Source: Nonomuraea rhodomycinica | Lineage (GTDB): Bacteria; Actinomycetota; Actinomycetes; Streptosporangiales; Streptosporangiaceae | Reading direction: 5' to 3' | DNA: 64,000 nucleotides | Assembly: GCF_013363995.1 (NCBI RefSeq) | Contig: NZ_JABWGO010000005.1 | Span: forward strand, 328,711 to 392,710 | Part shown: in pieces, positions 46,155 through 53,431 of the stretch | Layout of the letters: the number at the start of each line of letters is the position of its first letter | Numbering within the stretch: the stretch's first letter is position 1 | Translations under genes and position numbers: made by a program | The notes under the pieces: model-generated | Database searches by the model: none | Told to the model about the DNA's origin: nothing | What the model saw: the letters and a program-made list of their open reading frames with translations, nothing else

Positions 46155-47501
46155 ATGACGAGTTCAATCACTGAACCAACCAGGCGGCGTGCCCTGGCTC
46201 CCGCCGTGGCGTCCGCGGCCCCGCTGCTGGTGCTGACGAACTACACCGTGCCGATGGTCACGCTGCCCGACACCGCCCGCGCGCTCGGCGCGGGACCGAC
46301 CGGGCCGGTGTGGATCCTCGGCGCGATCGCTCTCGGGCTGTCCTCCGTGCTGCTGGTCTCCGGAGGGCTGGCCGACGACTACGGGCGCAAGCGGGTGATG
46401 GTGGCCGGCACCGGCGTGCTCGCCGTCGCGAGCGTGGTGGCGGCGCTGGCCACGGCCGTGCCGGTGTTCGTGGCGGCGCGCTTCGCGCAGGGCGCCGCGA
46501 GCGCCGCCATGCTCGCGGGCAGCCTCGGGCTGGTCGGGAACGCCTATCCGGCTGGTCCGGAGCGGGTGCGGGCCACCGGGCGGTACGGGGCGATGATCGG
46601 CCTCGGCACCGCCGTGGGCCCGCTCGTGTCGGGGGCGCTGGCCCAGGTGGCGAGCTGGCGGGCGGCGTACTGGCTGGTGGGGGCGTGCGCGGTGGCGCTC
46701 GCGGCGGTGTCGGCCCGGGTGCTGGAGGAGTCGCGCTCCCCCGAGCCGCGGCGTTTCGACGTGCCGGGGGTGGTCCTGCTGAGCCTGGCCGTGGCCGCAC
46801 TGGTGGCCGGGGTGACGGAGGGCAGGCTCGGCTGGGGGCGGCCGGTCGTCGTGGGAGCCCTCGCGCTGGCCGCGGTCCTCGGGGCGGCGTTCGTGGCGGC
46901 CGAGCGCCGGCGGCCGGAGCCGCTGCTCGACCTGGAGCTGTTCCGGCGGCCGGCCTTCCTGGTCGCGACCGGGGGCGCGCTCGTCGTGGGGGCGGCGATC
47001 GTGGGGCTGCTGAGCTACCTGCCGAGCGTGCTCCAGCAGGGCCGCGGGCTCACCCCGCTGGAGACCGCGCTGCTGTTCGGGCTCTGGTCGTCGCTGTCGT
47101 TCGTGGTCGCGCTGCTGTCCAGGCACGTGCGGCTGGCGACCCCGGCGCGCTTCGCGCTCGGCCTGGCGCTCAGCGCGGCCGGCTTCACCGGGCTGCTGGG
47201 CCTGGGGGCGGGCGGGTCGATGCTGCCGATCGTGGCCGGGCTGGTGGTCAGCGGGGCCGGCTCGGGACTGGTCAACTCCTCGATCACGCAGCTGGCCGTC
47301 GAGAGCGTGCCGGCGCACCGGGTGAGCATGGGCTCGGGAGCCAACAACACGGCCCGCTACGTGGGCAGCTCCCTCGGCGCGGCCGGCGTGGCGGCGGTCA
47401 TCGGGCAGCTCGGCGCGCAGCAGGGGGCGACCGTGGCGGTGGCGGGGTGCGTCGTGCTGACGGCGGCCACGGCCGTCGCGACACTGGTCTCCCGCTCATA
47501 G
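46155..47501 (+). CDS. MFS exporter under HxlR control
   Basis: A 448-residue membrane protein with about 12-14 predicted helices: LTNYTVPMVTLPDTARALGAGPTGPVWILGAIALGLSSVLLVSGGLADDYGRKRVMVAG with motif A (ADDYGRKR), then RFAQGAASAAMLAGSLGLVGN and GRYGAMIGLGTAVGPLVSGAL with a motif C-like GTAVGPLVSG. It belongs to the DHA1/DHA2 drug exporters. The second copy of the HxlR-type operator is inside its first eight codons, so binding there would block early transcription. The ATG lacks a Shine-Dalgarno and is probably leaderless. Confidence 0.9.
   Translation: MTSSITEPTRRRALAPAVASAAPLLVLTNYTVPMVTLPDTARALGAGPTGPVWILGAIALGLSSVLLVSGGLADDYGRKRVMVAGTGVLAVASVVAALATAVPVFVAARFAQGAASAAMLAGSLGLVGNAYPAGPERVRATGRYGAMIGLGTAVGPLVSGALAQVASWRAAYWLVGACAVALAAVSARVLEESRSPEPRRFDVPGVVLLSLAVAALVAGVTEGRLGWGRPVVVGALALAAVLGAAFVAAERRRPEPLLDLELFRRPAFLVATGGALVVGAAIVGLLSYLPSVLQQGRGLTPLETALLFGLWSSLSFVVALLSRHVRLATPARFALGLALSAAGFTGLLGLGAGGSMLPIVAGLVVSGAGSGLVNSSITQLAVESVPAHRVSMGSGANNTARYVGSSLGAAGVAAVIGQLGAQQGATVAVAGCVVLTAATAVATLVSRS
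46162..46176. promoter_or_regulatory. Operator copy 2, inside the exporter coding start
   Basis: GTTCAATCACTGAAC differs from copy 1 at a single base, in the spacer. Centres are 41 bp apart, about four helical turns. Confidence 0.75.
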
Positions 47502-47510
47502 AACACGCCG

Positions 47511-47530
47511 GCCTCCCGCTCATGGGAGGC
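47511..47530. terminator. Hairpin between two convergent exporter genes
   Basis: GCCTCCC and GGGAGGC form a 7-bp stem around GCTCAT, 10 bases after the first stop and 14 before the other. Flanking GCCGG strings may extend it with a bulge. Confidence 0.65.
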
Positions 47531-47543
47531 GCCGGTCACCCGG

Positions 47544-48959
47544 TCACCCGGGCGCCGGGGCGGCGGGGGCCTGGCGGGCGCGTACGGCCCGCCACGCGCT
47601 CGCCGTACCGGCCGCGAGCAGCGCGGCGACAGCCGCGACGACCCGCAGGAGACCGTCGGCGGAGGACGGCGCGGCGAAGTAGACGCTGCCGAGCCCGGCG
47701 ACGGCCGTCACCCCGGCGAGCATCGGACCGGTCGAGTTGAGCGCCGAGACCGCCGAGGCGAGCCGCGGCTCGACCAGCGACGTGATCCGGGCGATCAGCG
47801 GGCTGTAGCCGGCGGCGTGCCCGGCCCCGGCGAGCAGGAGCAGCGGCGCGGCCGCGTACGGGTTCCACTGGTCGCGGTGCAGCAGCGCCACCAGGACCGC
47901 GCCGGCGGCGAAGGCGACGGGACCGGCCACCGGCAGGGCGGCGCGCAGCCGCCGGGGGTAGCGGGTCCAGGTCAGGCTGAGCGTCCCGAACCCGACCGTG
48001 TACGGGACGAACGCCAGCCCCGCCTGGAGCGGCGAGAAGCCCAGCGCGGACTGGAGGTGGAGGGTCAGCACCAGCAGGAACACGGTGTAGCAGCCCATGA
48101 CGATCCAGCAGGCCGCCAGCCCCGGCTTCACCCCCGCGGGCCGCAGCGCCCCCAGGTCGAGCAGCGGATGGCGCGCCCGGCTCTCGTGACGGCCGAACGC
48201 CGCCAGCAGCGCGGCCCCGCCGGCGAGCGACACCCAGGACCAGGCGGGCCAGCCGTTGTCCTGGCCGAAGATGAGCGGCACGGTCAGCGCGGCCATGGCG
48301 ACGGTCAGGACGGCCACGCCCGCCAGGTCCAGGCGCGGCCGTTCCCGGACGCGGGAGTCCGGCAGCAGGCGCGGCCCGAGCGCCAGCAGGACCGCGCCGA
48401 TCGGGACGTTGACCAGGAAGACGGGACGCCAGGAGAGGCCGAACAGGTCGGCGCCGACGACCAGGCCCCCGATGACCTGGCCCAGCGCGACGCCGAGCGC
48501 CAGCACCATGCCGTACAGGCCGATCGCCCGGCGGCGCGCGGGCCCGTCCCAGTAGAGCTGGATGAGCGAGAAGACCTGCGGCGTCAGGAGCGCCGCGCCC
48601 ATGGCCTGCGCGACGCGGGCGGCCACCAGCACTCCCGCGGTCGGCGCGAGGCCGCACGCCAGCGACGCCCCGGTGAACCAGGCGAGGCCGGCCAGGAACG
48701 CGCGCCGGTGCCCGACGATGTCGCCGAGCCGCGCGCAGGTCACCAGGAGGACGCCGGTGGTCAGCAGGTAGCCGGACACGATGAGCTGGACGGCGGCGCC
48801 GTCGGCGCGCAGATCGTCGCGGATGGTCCGCGCGGCGACCGACACGATCGAGCCGTCCATGGAGGCCATGACCTGGCCGGCGAGCAGCACGGCCAGCATC
48901 GGGCCGCGGCGGACGGCGGTGGCGGCGGGCGCCCCGGGGCCCGCGGTGGAGATGGACAT
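47544..48959 (-). CDS. MFS drug exporter, DHA2 family
   Basis: A 471-residue 14-helix exporter: LAVLLAGQVMASMDGSIVSVAARTIRDDLRADGAAVQLIVSGYLLTTGVLLVTCARLGDIVGHRRAFLAG carries the helix 1 Asp motif and motif A (GDIVGHRR). IGLYGMVLALGVALGQVIGGLVVG is the motif C region and WRPVFLVNVPIGAVLLALGPRLLP is typical of DHA2. The substrate is unknown. It does not pair closely with a regulator; the upstream gap has an imperfect inverted repeat that may be an operator. Confidence 0.92.
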   Translation of the reverse strand: MSISTAGPGAPAATAVRRGPMLAVLLAGQVMASMDGSIVSVAARTIRDDLRADGAAVQLIVSGYLLTTGVLLVTCARLGDIVGHRRAFLAGLAWFTGASLACGLAPTAGVLVAARVAQAMGAALLTPQVFSLIQLYWDGPARRRAIGLYGMVLALGVALGQVIGGLVVGADLFGLSWRPVFLVNVPIGAVLLALGPRLLPDSRVRERPRLDLAGVAVLTVAMAALTVPLIFGQDNGWPAWSWVSLAGGAALLAAFGRHESRARHPLLDLGALRPAGVKPGLAACWIVMGCYTVFLLVLTLHLQSALGFSPLQAGLAFVPYTVGFGTLSLTWTRYPRRLRAALPVAGPVAFAAGAVLVALLHRDQWNPYAAAPLLLLAGAGHAAGYSPLIARITSLVEPRLASAVSALNSTGPMLAGVTAVAGLGSVYFAAPSSADGLLRVVAAVAALLAAGTASAWRAVRARQAPAAPAPG

Positions 48960-48989
48960 GCGGTGAGTGTCGGCCCCGCGCCCCCGCCC

Positions 48990-49012
48990 GGTCTTGTACG
49001 AATTTGCGGACC
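48990..49012. promoter_or_regulatory. Imperfect inverted repeat upstream of the DHA2 exporter
   Basis: GGTC and GACC flank a pseudo-palindromic, AT-richer centre with TTGTACGAATTTGCG. It is 31 bases from the exporter ATG, where an operator would be expected. Confidence 0.4.
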
Positions 49013-49073
49013 GGCCCTCTCCCGGCGGCGAGCGCGGGCCCCGTGGAGACCCGCTCCTCGCGCGGCGGGAGAC

Positions 49074-50171
49074 CTACCAGCGGCGGGCGTGCGCCATGGC
49101 GCCCAGCAGGGCGTCGCGCTCGGCGGCGAACCTGGCCGGCTCCATGCCCTCCCGCTCGGCGCGCAGGTGCAGCATGGTCAGCTCGGTCGCCGCGTGCTGG
49201 TAGTCGCTCATGGCCCGGCCGATCCCCGCGCGCCTGGCCCACCGGCGGGCGCGGGCGCGGGCGGGCAGGGAGCCCAGCATGACCAGGTCCTGCGGGCCGA
49301 CCAGCCCCGTCTGCTGGTAGGCGGGCAGGTAGGCGCCCATCTTGGTGACGAGCTGCCGGCGCTCGCGCACCGCCACCACGACGAGCAGGACCAGCGCCGT
49401 CATGATCACCAGGTACGCGGAGGCGAGCCAGCCGAGCGACCGGGTGGCCGCGGCGCCGTTCCACAGCCCGTGGAGGACCACCGCGGCCAGGTAGCCGAGC
49501 GGGACCATCGCGTAGCGGGCGGTCCCGCGCCGGGTCAGCGCGTAGGCCACCCCGAGCCCGATCATGGAGGTGTAGACCGGGTGGCCGAGCGGGTCGATCA
49601 GGCCGCGCATGACGAAGAGCTGCACGGTCGCGCCCACGCCTTTCTGCAGGAAGGCGCTCAGGTAGTAGCCGACGTTCTCCACGGCCGCGAAGCCCAGCCC
49701 GGCCATCGAGGCGTACACGATGCCGTCGGTCAGCCCGTCGATCTCCCGGCGGCGGCGCAGGAGCAGCAGCAGCGCCGACCCCTTGAGCGCCTCCTCGATC
49801 ACCGGGGCGAGGACCACGGTGCCCATGGCGTCCACCACCTGCGCCCCGTACCCGGCGCTGGTGAACAACGCCTGACCGGCCAGCGTGAGCGCCACGCCCA
49901 GCACGATCGCCACGCCGGCGCCCCACGCGAAGGCGAACGCGAGGTGCAGCTTCGGCTCCGGCTCCAGCCGGTCCAGCGAGAGGACGGCCGCGAGCAGCAC
50001 GGGCAGCGGCGCGAGCGCCAGCAGCAGCGACAGCCCGAACCCGACCGGTCCCCCTCTCCACAGCATGACGGCCAGCACGACCAGGGCCAGCAGACTGGAG
50101 ACCACCATGCCGATCAGCAGCGCCTTGCTGGGCCGCTGCACCAGCAGGGGAGGGCGCAGGGGGACTGTCAT
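49074..50171 (-). CDS. PrsW family intramembrane metalloprotease
   Basis: A 365-residue membrane protein with about eight helices and all PrsW motifs: EEALK at 126-130, FAAVEN at 161-166, H197 in GHPVYTS and HGLWN at 234-238. In Bacillus PrsW makes the first cut of the anti-sigma factor RsiW, and related proteins are CAAX-protease-like. No sigma/anti-sigma pair lies beside it, so its target is unknown. The soluble ~90-residue C-terminal extension (LPARARARRWARRAGIGRAMSDYQHAATELTMLHLRAEREG) is common in actinobacterial members. ATG 50171 is eight bases after GAGAGG. Confidence 0.9.
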   Translation of the reverse strand: MTVPLRPPLLVQRPSKALLIGMVVSSLLALVVLAVMLWRGGPVGFGLSLLLALAPLPVLLAAVLSLDRLEPEPKLHLAFAFAWGAGVAIVLGVALTLAGQALFTSAGYGAQVVDAMGTVVLAPVIEEALKGSALLLLLRRRREIDGLTDGIVYASMAGLGFAAVENVGYYLSAFLQKGVGATVQLFVMRGLIDPLGHPVYTSMIGLGVAYALTRRGTARYAMVPLGYLAAVVLHGLWNGAAATRSLGWLASAYLVIMTALVLLVVVAVRERRQLVTKMGAYLPAYQQTGLVGPQDLVMLGSLPARARARRWARRAGIGRAMSDYQHAATELTMLHLRAEREGMEPARFAAERDALLGAMAHARRW

Positions 50172-50237
50172 CGTCACGCCTCTCTTCGCTCGGGGTCCCA
50201 GCATGGACCCCCGGCGCCGACGAACGCTTGCCGGTCG

Positions 50238-50284
50238 CTTGACGGCGAGGTCGAAGCGATCCTTGACGGCGGGCCGAAGCGATC
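50238..50284. repeat. Two-copy 23/24-bp direct repeat in a divergent promoter region
   Basis: CTTGACGGCG followed by a GTCGAAGCGATC-type end occurs at 50238-50261 and again at 50262-50284 with small differences. The 170-bp gap between the PrsW and PPOX genes holds no ORF. The repeat might bind a regulator as direct half-sites. Confidence 0.5.
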
Positions 50285-50341
50285 GGCGACCGGGTGGAGG
50301 TTGCGGCGATAGGGTTCCCCACAACAGGGAGGAATCACCAC

Positions 50342-50821
50342 ATGACCGATGAAAGCTACGGCCCTGGAGCCGGCCCCGCCCCTCGGGCGCTCTCCGACGA
50401 GGAGCTGTCCAAGCTCATCGCCGGGCAGCGCTTCGGCGCCCTCGCCACCACCCGCGGCAACGGCCTCCCCCACCTGTCCACGGTCCTCTACACCTGGGAT
50501 CCCGACCGGCGCGTGGCGCGGATCTCGACCATCGCCGACCGGCTCAAGGTCCGCCAGTTGCAGCGCGACCCCCGCGGCTCCCTGTACGTGACCAGTGACG
50601 ACTTCTGGTCCTTCGCGGTCGCCGAGGGCGTGGCCGAGCTGTCGCCGGTCAGCGCCGAGCCGGGCGACGAGGTCGGGCGCGAGCTGCTCGCGATGGCCGG
50701 CGGCATCACCGACCCGGCGGGCGAGGAGGCGTTCCTGCGGCAGATGGTCACCGACCGGCGCATGGTGATCCGGCTCAGGGCGTCGCGGCTGTACGGGACC
50801 GCCCTGCCCGTCACCGGGTGA
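50342..50821 (+). CDS. PPOX-class F420/FMN-dependent oxidoreductase
   Basis: A 159-residue split-barrel protein: LSDEELSKLIAGQRFGALATTRGNGLPHLSTVLYTWDPDRRVARISTIADRLKVRQLQRDPRGSLYVTSDDFWSFAVAEGVAELSPV is typical of the Rv1155/TIGR03618-like group that uses cofactor F420 in many actinobacteria. The fit to F420 rather than FMN is inferred from the family pattern LKVRQLQRDPRGSLYV. The substrate is unknown. AGGGAGGA precedes the ATG by about 11 bases. An AraC-type regulator starts 28 bp downstream. Confidence 0.85.
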   Translation: MTDESYGPGAGPAPRALSDEELSKLIAGQRFGALATTRGNGLPHLSTVLYTWDPDRRVARISTIADRLKVRQLQRDPRGSLYVTSDDFWSFAVAEGVAELSPVSAEPGDEVGRELLAMAGGITDPAGEEAFLRQMVTDRRMVIRLRASRLYGTALPVTG

Positions 50822-50849
50822 GACGTCAGGCCGTTCGGAGGGTTTCGCG

Positions 50850-51818
50850 ATGGGGATCCTGATCCGCGCCGAGGACGTGCCGCCGGGGCGGCGGCACGCC
50901 GCCTGGCGGAGCATCGTGTGCGACGCCCTCGGCCCGCTGGACTGCCACATCGACCCGGACGCGCCGCTGCGCGGCGAGATCGGCGCCGGGACGCTCGGCT
51001 CCGTGGGCGTCGGCAGGGTGCGCACCACCACCCCGCACAGCGTCCACCGGACGCCCGGCCAGATCCGCCAGGGCTCGCGCGAGCTGTACCGGGTGGTGCT
51101 GTCCCTGTCCGGCGAACCCGTCCTGGAGCAGGACGGCCGCTCCACCCGGCTCGCCCCCGGCCGGCTCGCCCTCTACGACTTCGCCCGGCCGTACCAGCTC
51201 GCCTACACCTCGGCGGTGGACCTCGCGGTCTTCAGCCTCCCCCGTGACGCGCTGGCGCTCCCGCCCGACGCGCTGGCCCGGCTCACCGCGGTCCCGATCG
51301 CCACGGACGACGGCGCCGGGGCGCTCGCCGCGCCGCTCCTGCGCCGGGTCACCCTGGACCTGGAGACCTACCGGCCCGACAGCGCGGCCCGGCTGTCGGG
51401 CGTGGTGATGGACCTGCTCACCACCGTCATCGCCGAACGGGCGGAGCAGGCCGCGGCGGTGCCGGACGAGTCGCGGGCCCGCACGCTGCTGATGCGCGTC
51501 GACGCCTTCGTCGAGGAGCACCTGGGCGACCCCGGGCTCGATCCGGCCGCCGTCGCCGCCGCCCACCACGTCTCCCTGCGCCAGCTCCACCGGCTGTTCG
51601 AGCCGCGGGGCACGACCGTGGCCGCCTGGATCCGGCACCGGCGGCTGGAGCGCTGCCGCCGGGACCTGGCCGACCCCGCCCTGTCCGGCGTCCCGGTGAG
51701 CGGCGTCGCGGCCCGCTGGGGGTTGCCGGGGGCGGCCCACTTCAGCCGCCTGTTCAGGCAGGCGTACGGCATGCCGCCCGCCGAGTACCGCCGCGCCCGG
51801 CTCGGCCCGCCCCACTGA
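50850..51818 (+). CDS. AraC family transcriptional regulator
   Basis: A 322-residue regulator. The N-terminal half (LIRAEDVPPGRRHAAWRSIVCDALGPLDCHI ... SRELYRVVLSLSGEPVLEQDGRSTRLAPGRLALYDFARPYQLAYTS) is the AraC_binding_2 cupin-like domain. The C-terminal ~100 residues carry two helix-turn-helix units (LDPAAVAAAHHVSLRQLHRLFEPRG and VSGVAARWGLPGAAHFSRLFRQAYGMPPAEYR). It probably activates or represses nearby genes, possibly the PPOX gene before it or the VOC/hydrolase pair after it. The ATG has GGAGGG upstream. Confidence 0.93.
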   Translation: MGILIRAEDVPPGRRHAAWRSIVCDALGPLDCHIDPDAPLRGEIGAGTLGSVGVGRVRTTTPHSVHRTPGQIRQGSRELYRVVLSLSGEPVLEQDGRSTRLAPGRLALYDFARPYQLAYTSAVDLAVFSLPRDALALPPDALARLTAVPIATDDGAGALAAPLLRRVTLDLETYRPDSAARLSGVVMDLLTTVIAERAEQAAAVPDESRARTLLMRVDAFVEEHLGDPGLDPAAVAAAHHVSLRQLHRLFEPRGTTVAAWIRHRRLERCRRDLADPALSGVPVSGVAARWGLPGAAHFSRLFRQAYGMPPAEYRRARLGPPH

Positions 51819-51987
51819 CCGCTCCGCGGCTTCGGCCGGGCGCGGACGGGCAAGGACGGCACGGCCGGGCGCGGACGGCACGGATCGTCAAGGGGGCGGC
51901 ACGCGCGGGCAAGACCGCCGGGGAGCGGCGCGAGCAGACTGGGACCCGTTCGCACGCACCACCACTCACGGAACGAAGGATCCTCCG

Positions 51988-52404
51988 ATGCCGACGACGT
52001 CCCAGCCCCCCGTCTCCCACACCATCTTCGTCAACCTGCCGGTCGCCGACCTGGCCCGCTCCAAGGCGTTCTTCGCCGCGCTCGGGTTCACGCTGTTCGG
52101 CGCCTCCGACGCCATGGCCTCCGTGATGATCAACGAGCGGACGCAGGTCATGCTGCTCGCCGAGCCGGTCTTCGCCTCGTACGCGCGCTCCGAGCCCGCC
52201 GACCCGGCCAAGACCACGCAGGTGATCCTGGTCCTCGGGCTGGACGACCCGGCGGCGGTCGACGCGATGTTCGACAAGGCCGTCGCTGCGGGCGCGACCC
52301 CCGTCGGCGAGCCGATCAACGACGGGCAGCGCTACCAGCGCGGCTTCGCCGACCCTGACGGCCACCAGTGGTCCGCCCTCTGCCTGGTGCCGCAGGCGGG
52401 CTGA
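51988..52404 (+). CDS. VOC family protein
   Basis: A 138-residue glyoxalase-fold protein: TIFVNLPVADLARSKAFFAALGFTLFGASDAMASVMINERTQVMLLAE and the closing YQRGFADPDGHQWSALCLVPQ. The subfamily is the extradiol-dioxygenase-like PhnB/YghJ group and the substrate is unknown. GAAGGA precedes the ATG. It is 12 bp ahead of an alpha/beta hydrolase gene, probably co-transcribed. Confidence 0.87.
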   Translation: MPTTSQPPVSHTIFVNLPVADLARSKAFFAALGFTLFGASDAMASVMINERTQVMLLAEPVFASYARSEPADPAKTTQVILVLGLDDPAAVDAMFDKAVAAGATPVGEPINDGQRYQRGFADPDGHQWSALCLVPQAG

Positions 52405-52416
52405 GGCCGAGGACCC

Positions 52417-53301
52417 GTGGACGAGCCCGCGACCGGCCAGGTGACCTCGGCCGACGGCACCCTCATCAGCTACGACCGGTGCGGAACCGGGACGCCCGTC
52501 GTGCTCGTGCACGGCGCGTTCACCGACCGGACGCACCCCCTGCTGCGCGAGGTGGCCGCCGCCCTGTCGCCGTGGTTCACGGTCTACAACTACGACCGGC
52601 GCGGCCGGGGCGGCAGCGGCGACGTCCGGCCGTACGCGGTCGAGCGGGAGGTCGAGGACCTGGCCGCCCTGCTGGCCGAGGCCGGCGGATCGGGAGGAGG
52701 AGGCCCCGAGCCCGCGATCGGGACGCGAGCAGGCGGCCCTGGAGGGAGCGCGCCGGGTGAGGGCGGGGCGGTGCTGGTGTTCGGGGGCTCCTCGGGGGCC
52801 GCGCTGGCGCTGCGGGCGGTGACCGCGGGGCTGCCGATCGGCAAACTGGCCCTGTGGGAGCCGCCGTACCACGTCGGTCCCGGCGCGCCCGACCTGCCCG
52901 CCGACTTCGCCGAGCGGCTGGAGTCGCTGGTGGAGGAGGGGCGGCCAGGGGACGCCGTGGAGCTGTTCATGGTGCGCGCGGCCGAGGTGCCCGCCGAGGC
53001 GGTCGCCGCGATGCGTTCCGGGCCCGGCTGGGCCGGGATGGAGGCGCTGGCGCACACGCTGGCGTACGAGGCGGCCGTCATGGGGCCGCGCAACGCCCTG
53101 CCCGCCGGCCCGCTCGCCTCGATCAGCCGGCCCACGCTGGTGCTGAACGGCGGCGCGAGCCCCGGCTGGATGCTGGACGCGGGGCGCGCGGTGGCCGCGG
53201 CCGTACCGGGCGCCGAGCACCGGATCCTGGAGGGCGAGACGCACGCGGTGTCGTCGCGGGGGCTGGCACCGGAGCTCCTGGAGTTCTTCGTGGCTGCCTG
53301 A
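52417..53301 (+). CDS. Alpha/beta hydrolase
   Basis: A 294-residue hydrolase. The oxyanion-hole loop is VVLVHGAF and the nucleophile elbow is FGGSSG (Ser125). H276 in EGETHAVSS is the third member of the triad. A 25-residue Gly/Pro-rich insert (GSGGGGPEPAIGTRAGGPGG..) lies between strand 4 and the nucleophile elbow and is of low complexity. The substrate is unknown. GTG at 52417 follows GAGG; the preceding VOC gene is 12 bp upstream, so translation may be coupled. A strong hairpin follows the gene. Confidence 0.85.
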   Translation: MDEPATGQVTSADGTLISYDRCGTGTPVVLVHGAFTDRTHPLLREVAAALSPWFTVYNYDRRGRGGSGDVRPYAVEREVEDLAALLAEAGGSGGGGPEPAIGTRAGGPGGSAPGEGGAVLVFGGSSGAALALRAVTAGLPIGKLALWEPPYHVGPGAPDLPADFAERLESLVEEGRPGDAVELFMVRAAEVPAEAVAAMRSGPGWAGMEALAHTLAYEAAVMGPRNALPAGPLASISRPTLVLNGGASPGWMLDAGRAVAAAVPGAEHRILEGETHAVSSRGLAPELLEFFVAA

Positions 53302-53359
53302 GCCCCTTTCGAGCTTCCGATGAGGACCCGGGGACTTCGCGCAGAGGCCCGGAAGCCTC

Positions 53360-53395
53360 GCGGAGGGTGCCGGACGGACGTCCGGCACCCTCCGC
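53360..53395. terminator. Strong bidirectional hairpin between hydrolase and nrdJ
   Basis: A perfect 16-bp stem GCGGAGGGTGCCGGAC (53360-53375) and its complement (53380-53395) with loop GGAC lies between convergent stops at 53301 and 53432. Confidence 0.92.
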
Positions 53396-53431
53396 GCTCC
53401 CGCTTGATCGACCCGGGAGACTCCGGCTTGA

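Noticed and set aside
49074..50171. PrsW partner sigma/anti-sigma genes nearby
   Set aside because: Neighbouring genes were read for an ECF sigma factor or single-pass anti-sigma factor and none was found, so no local target was assigned.
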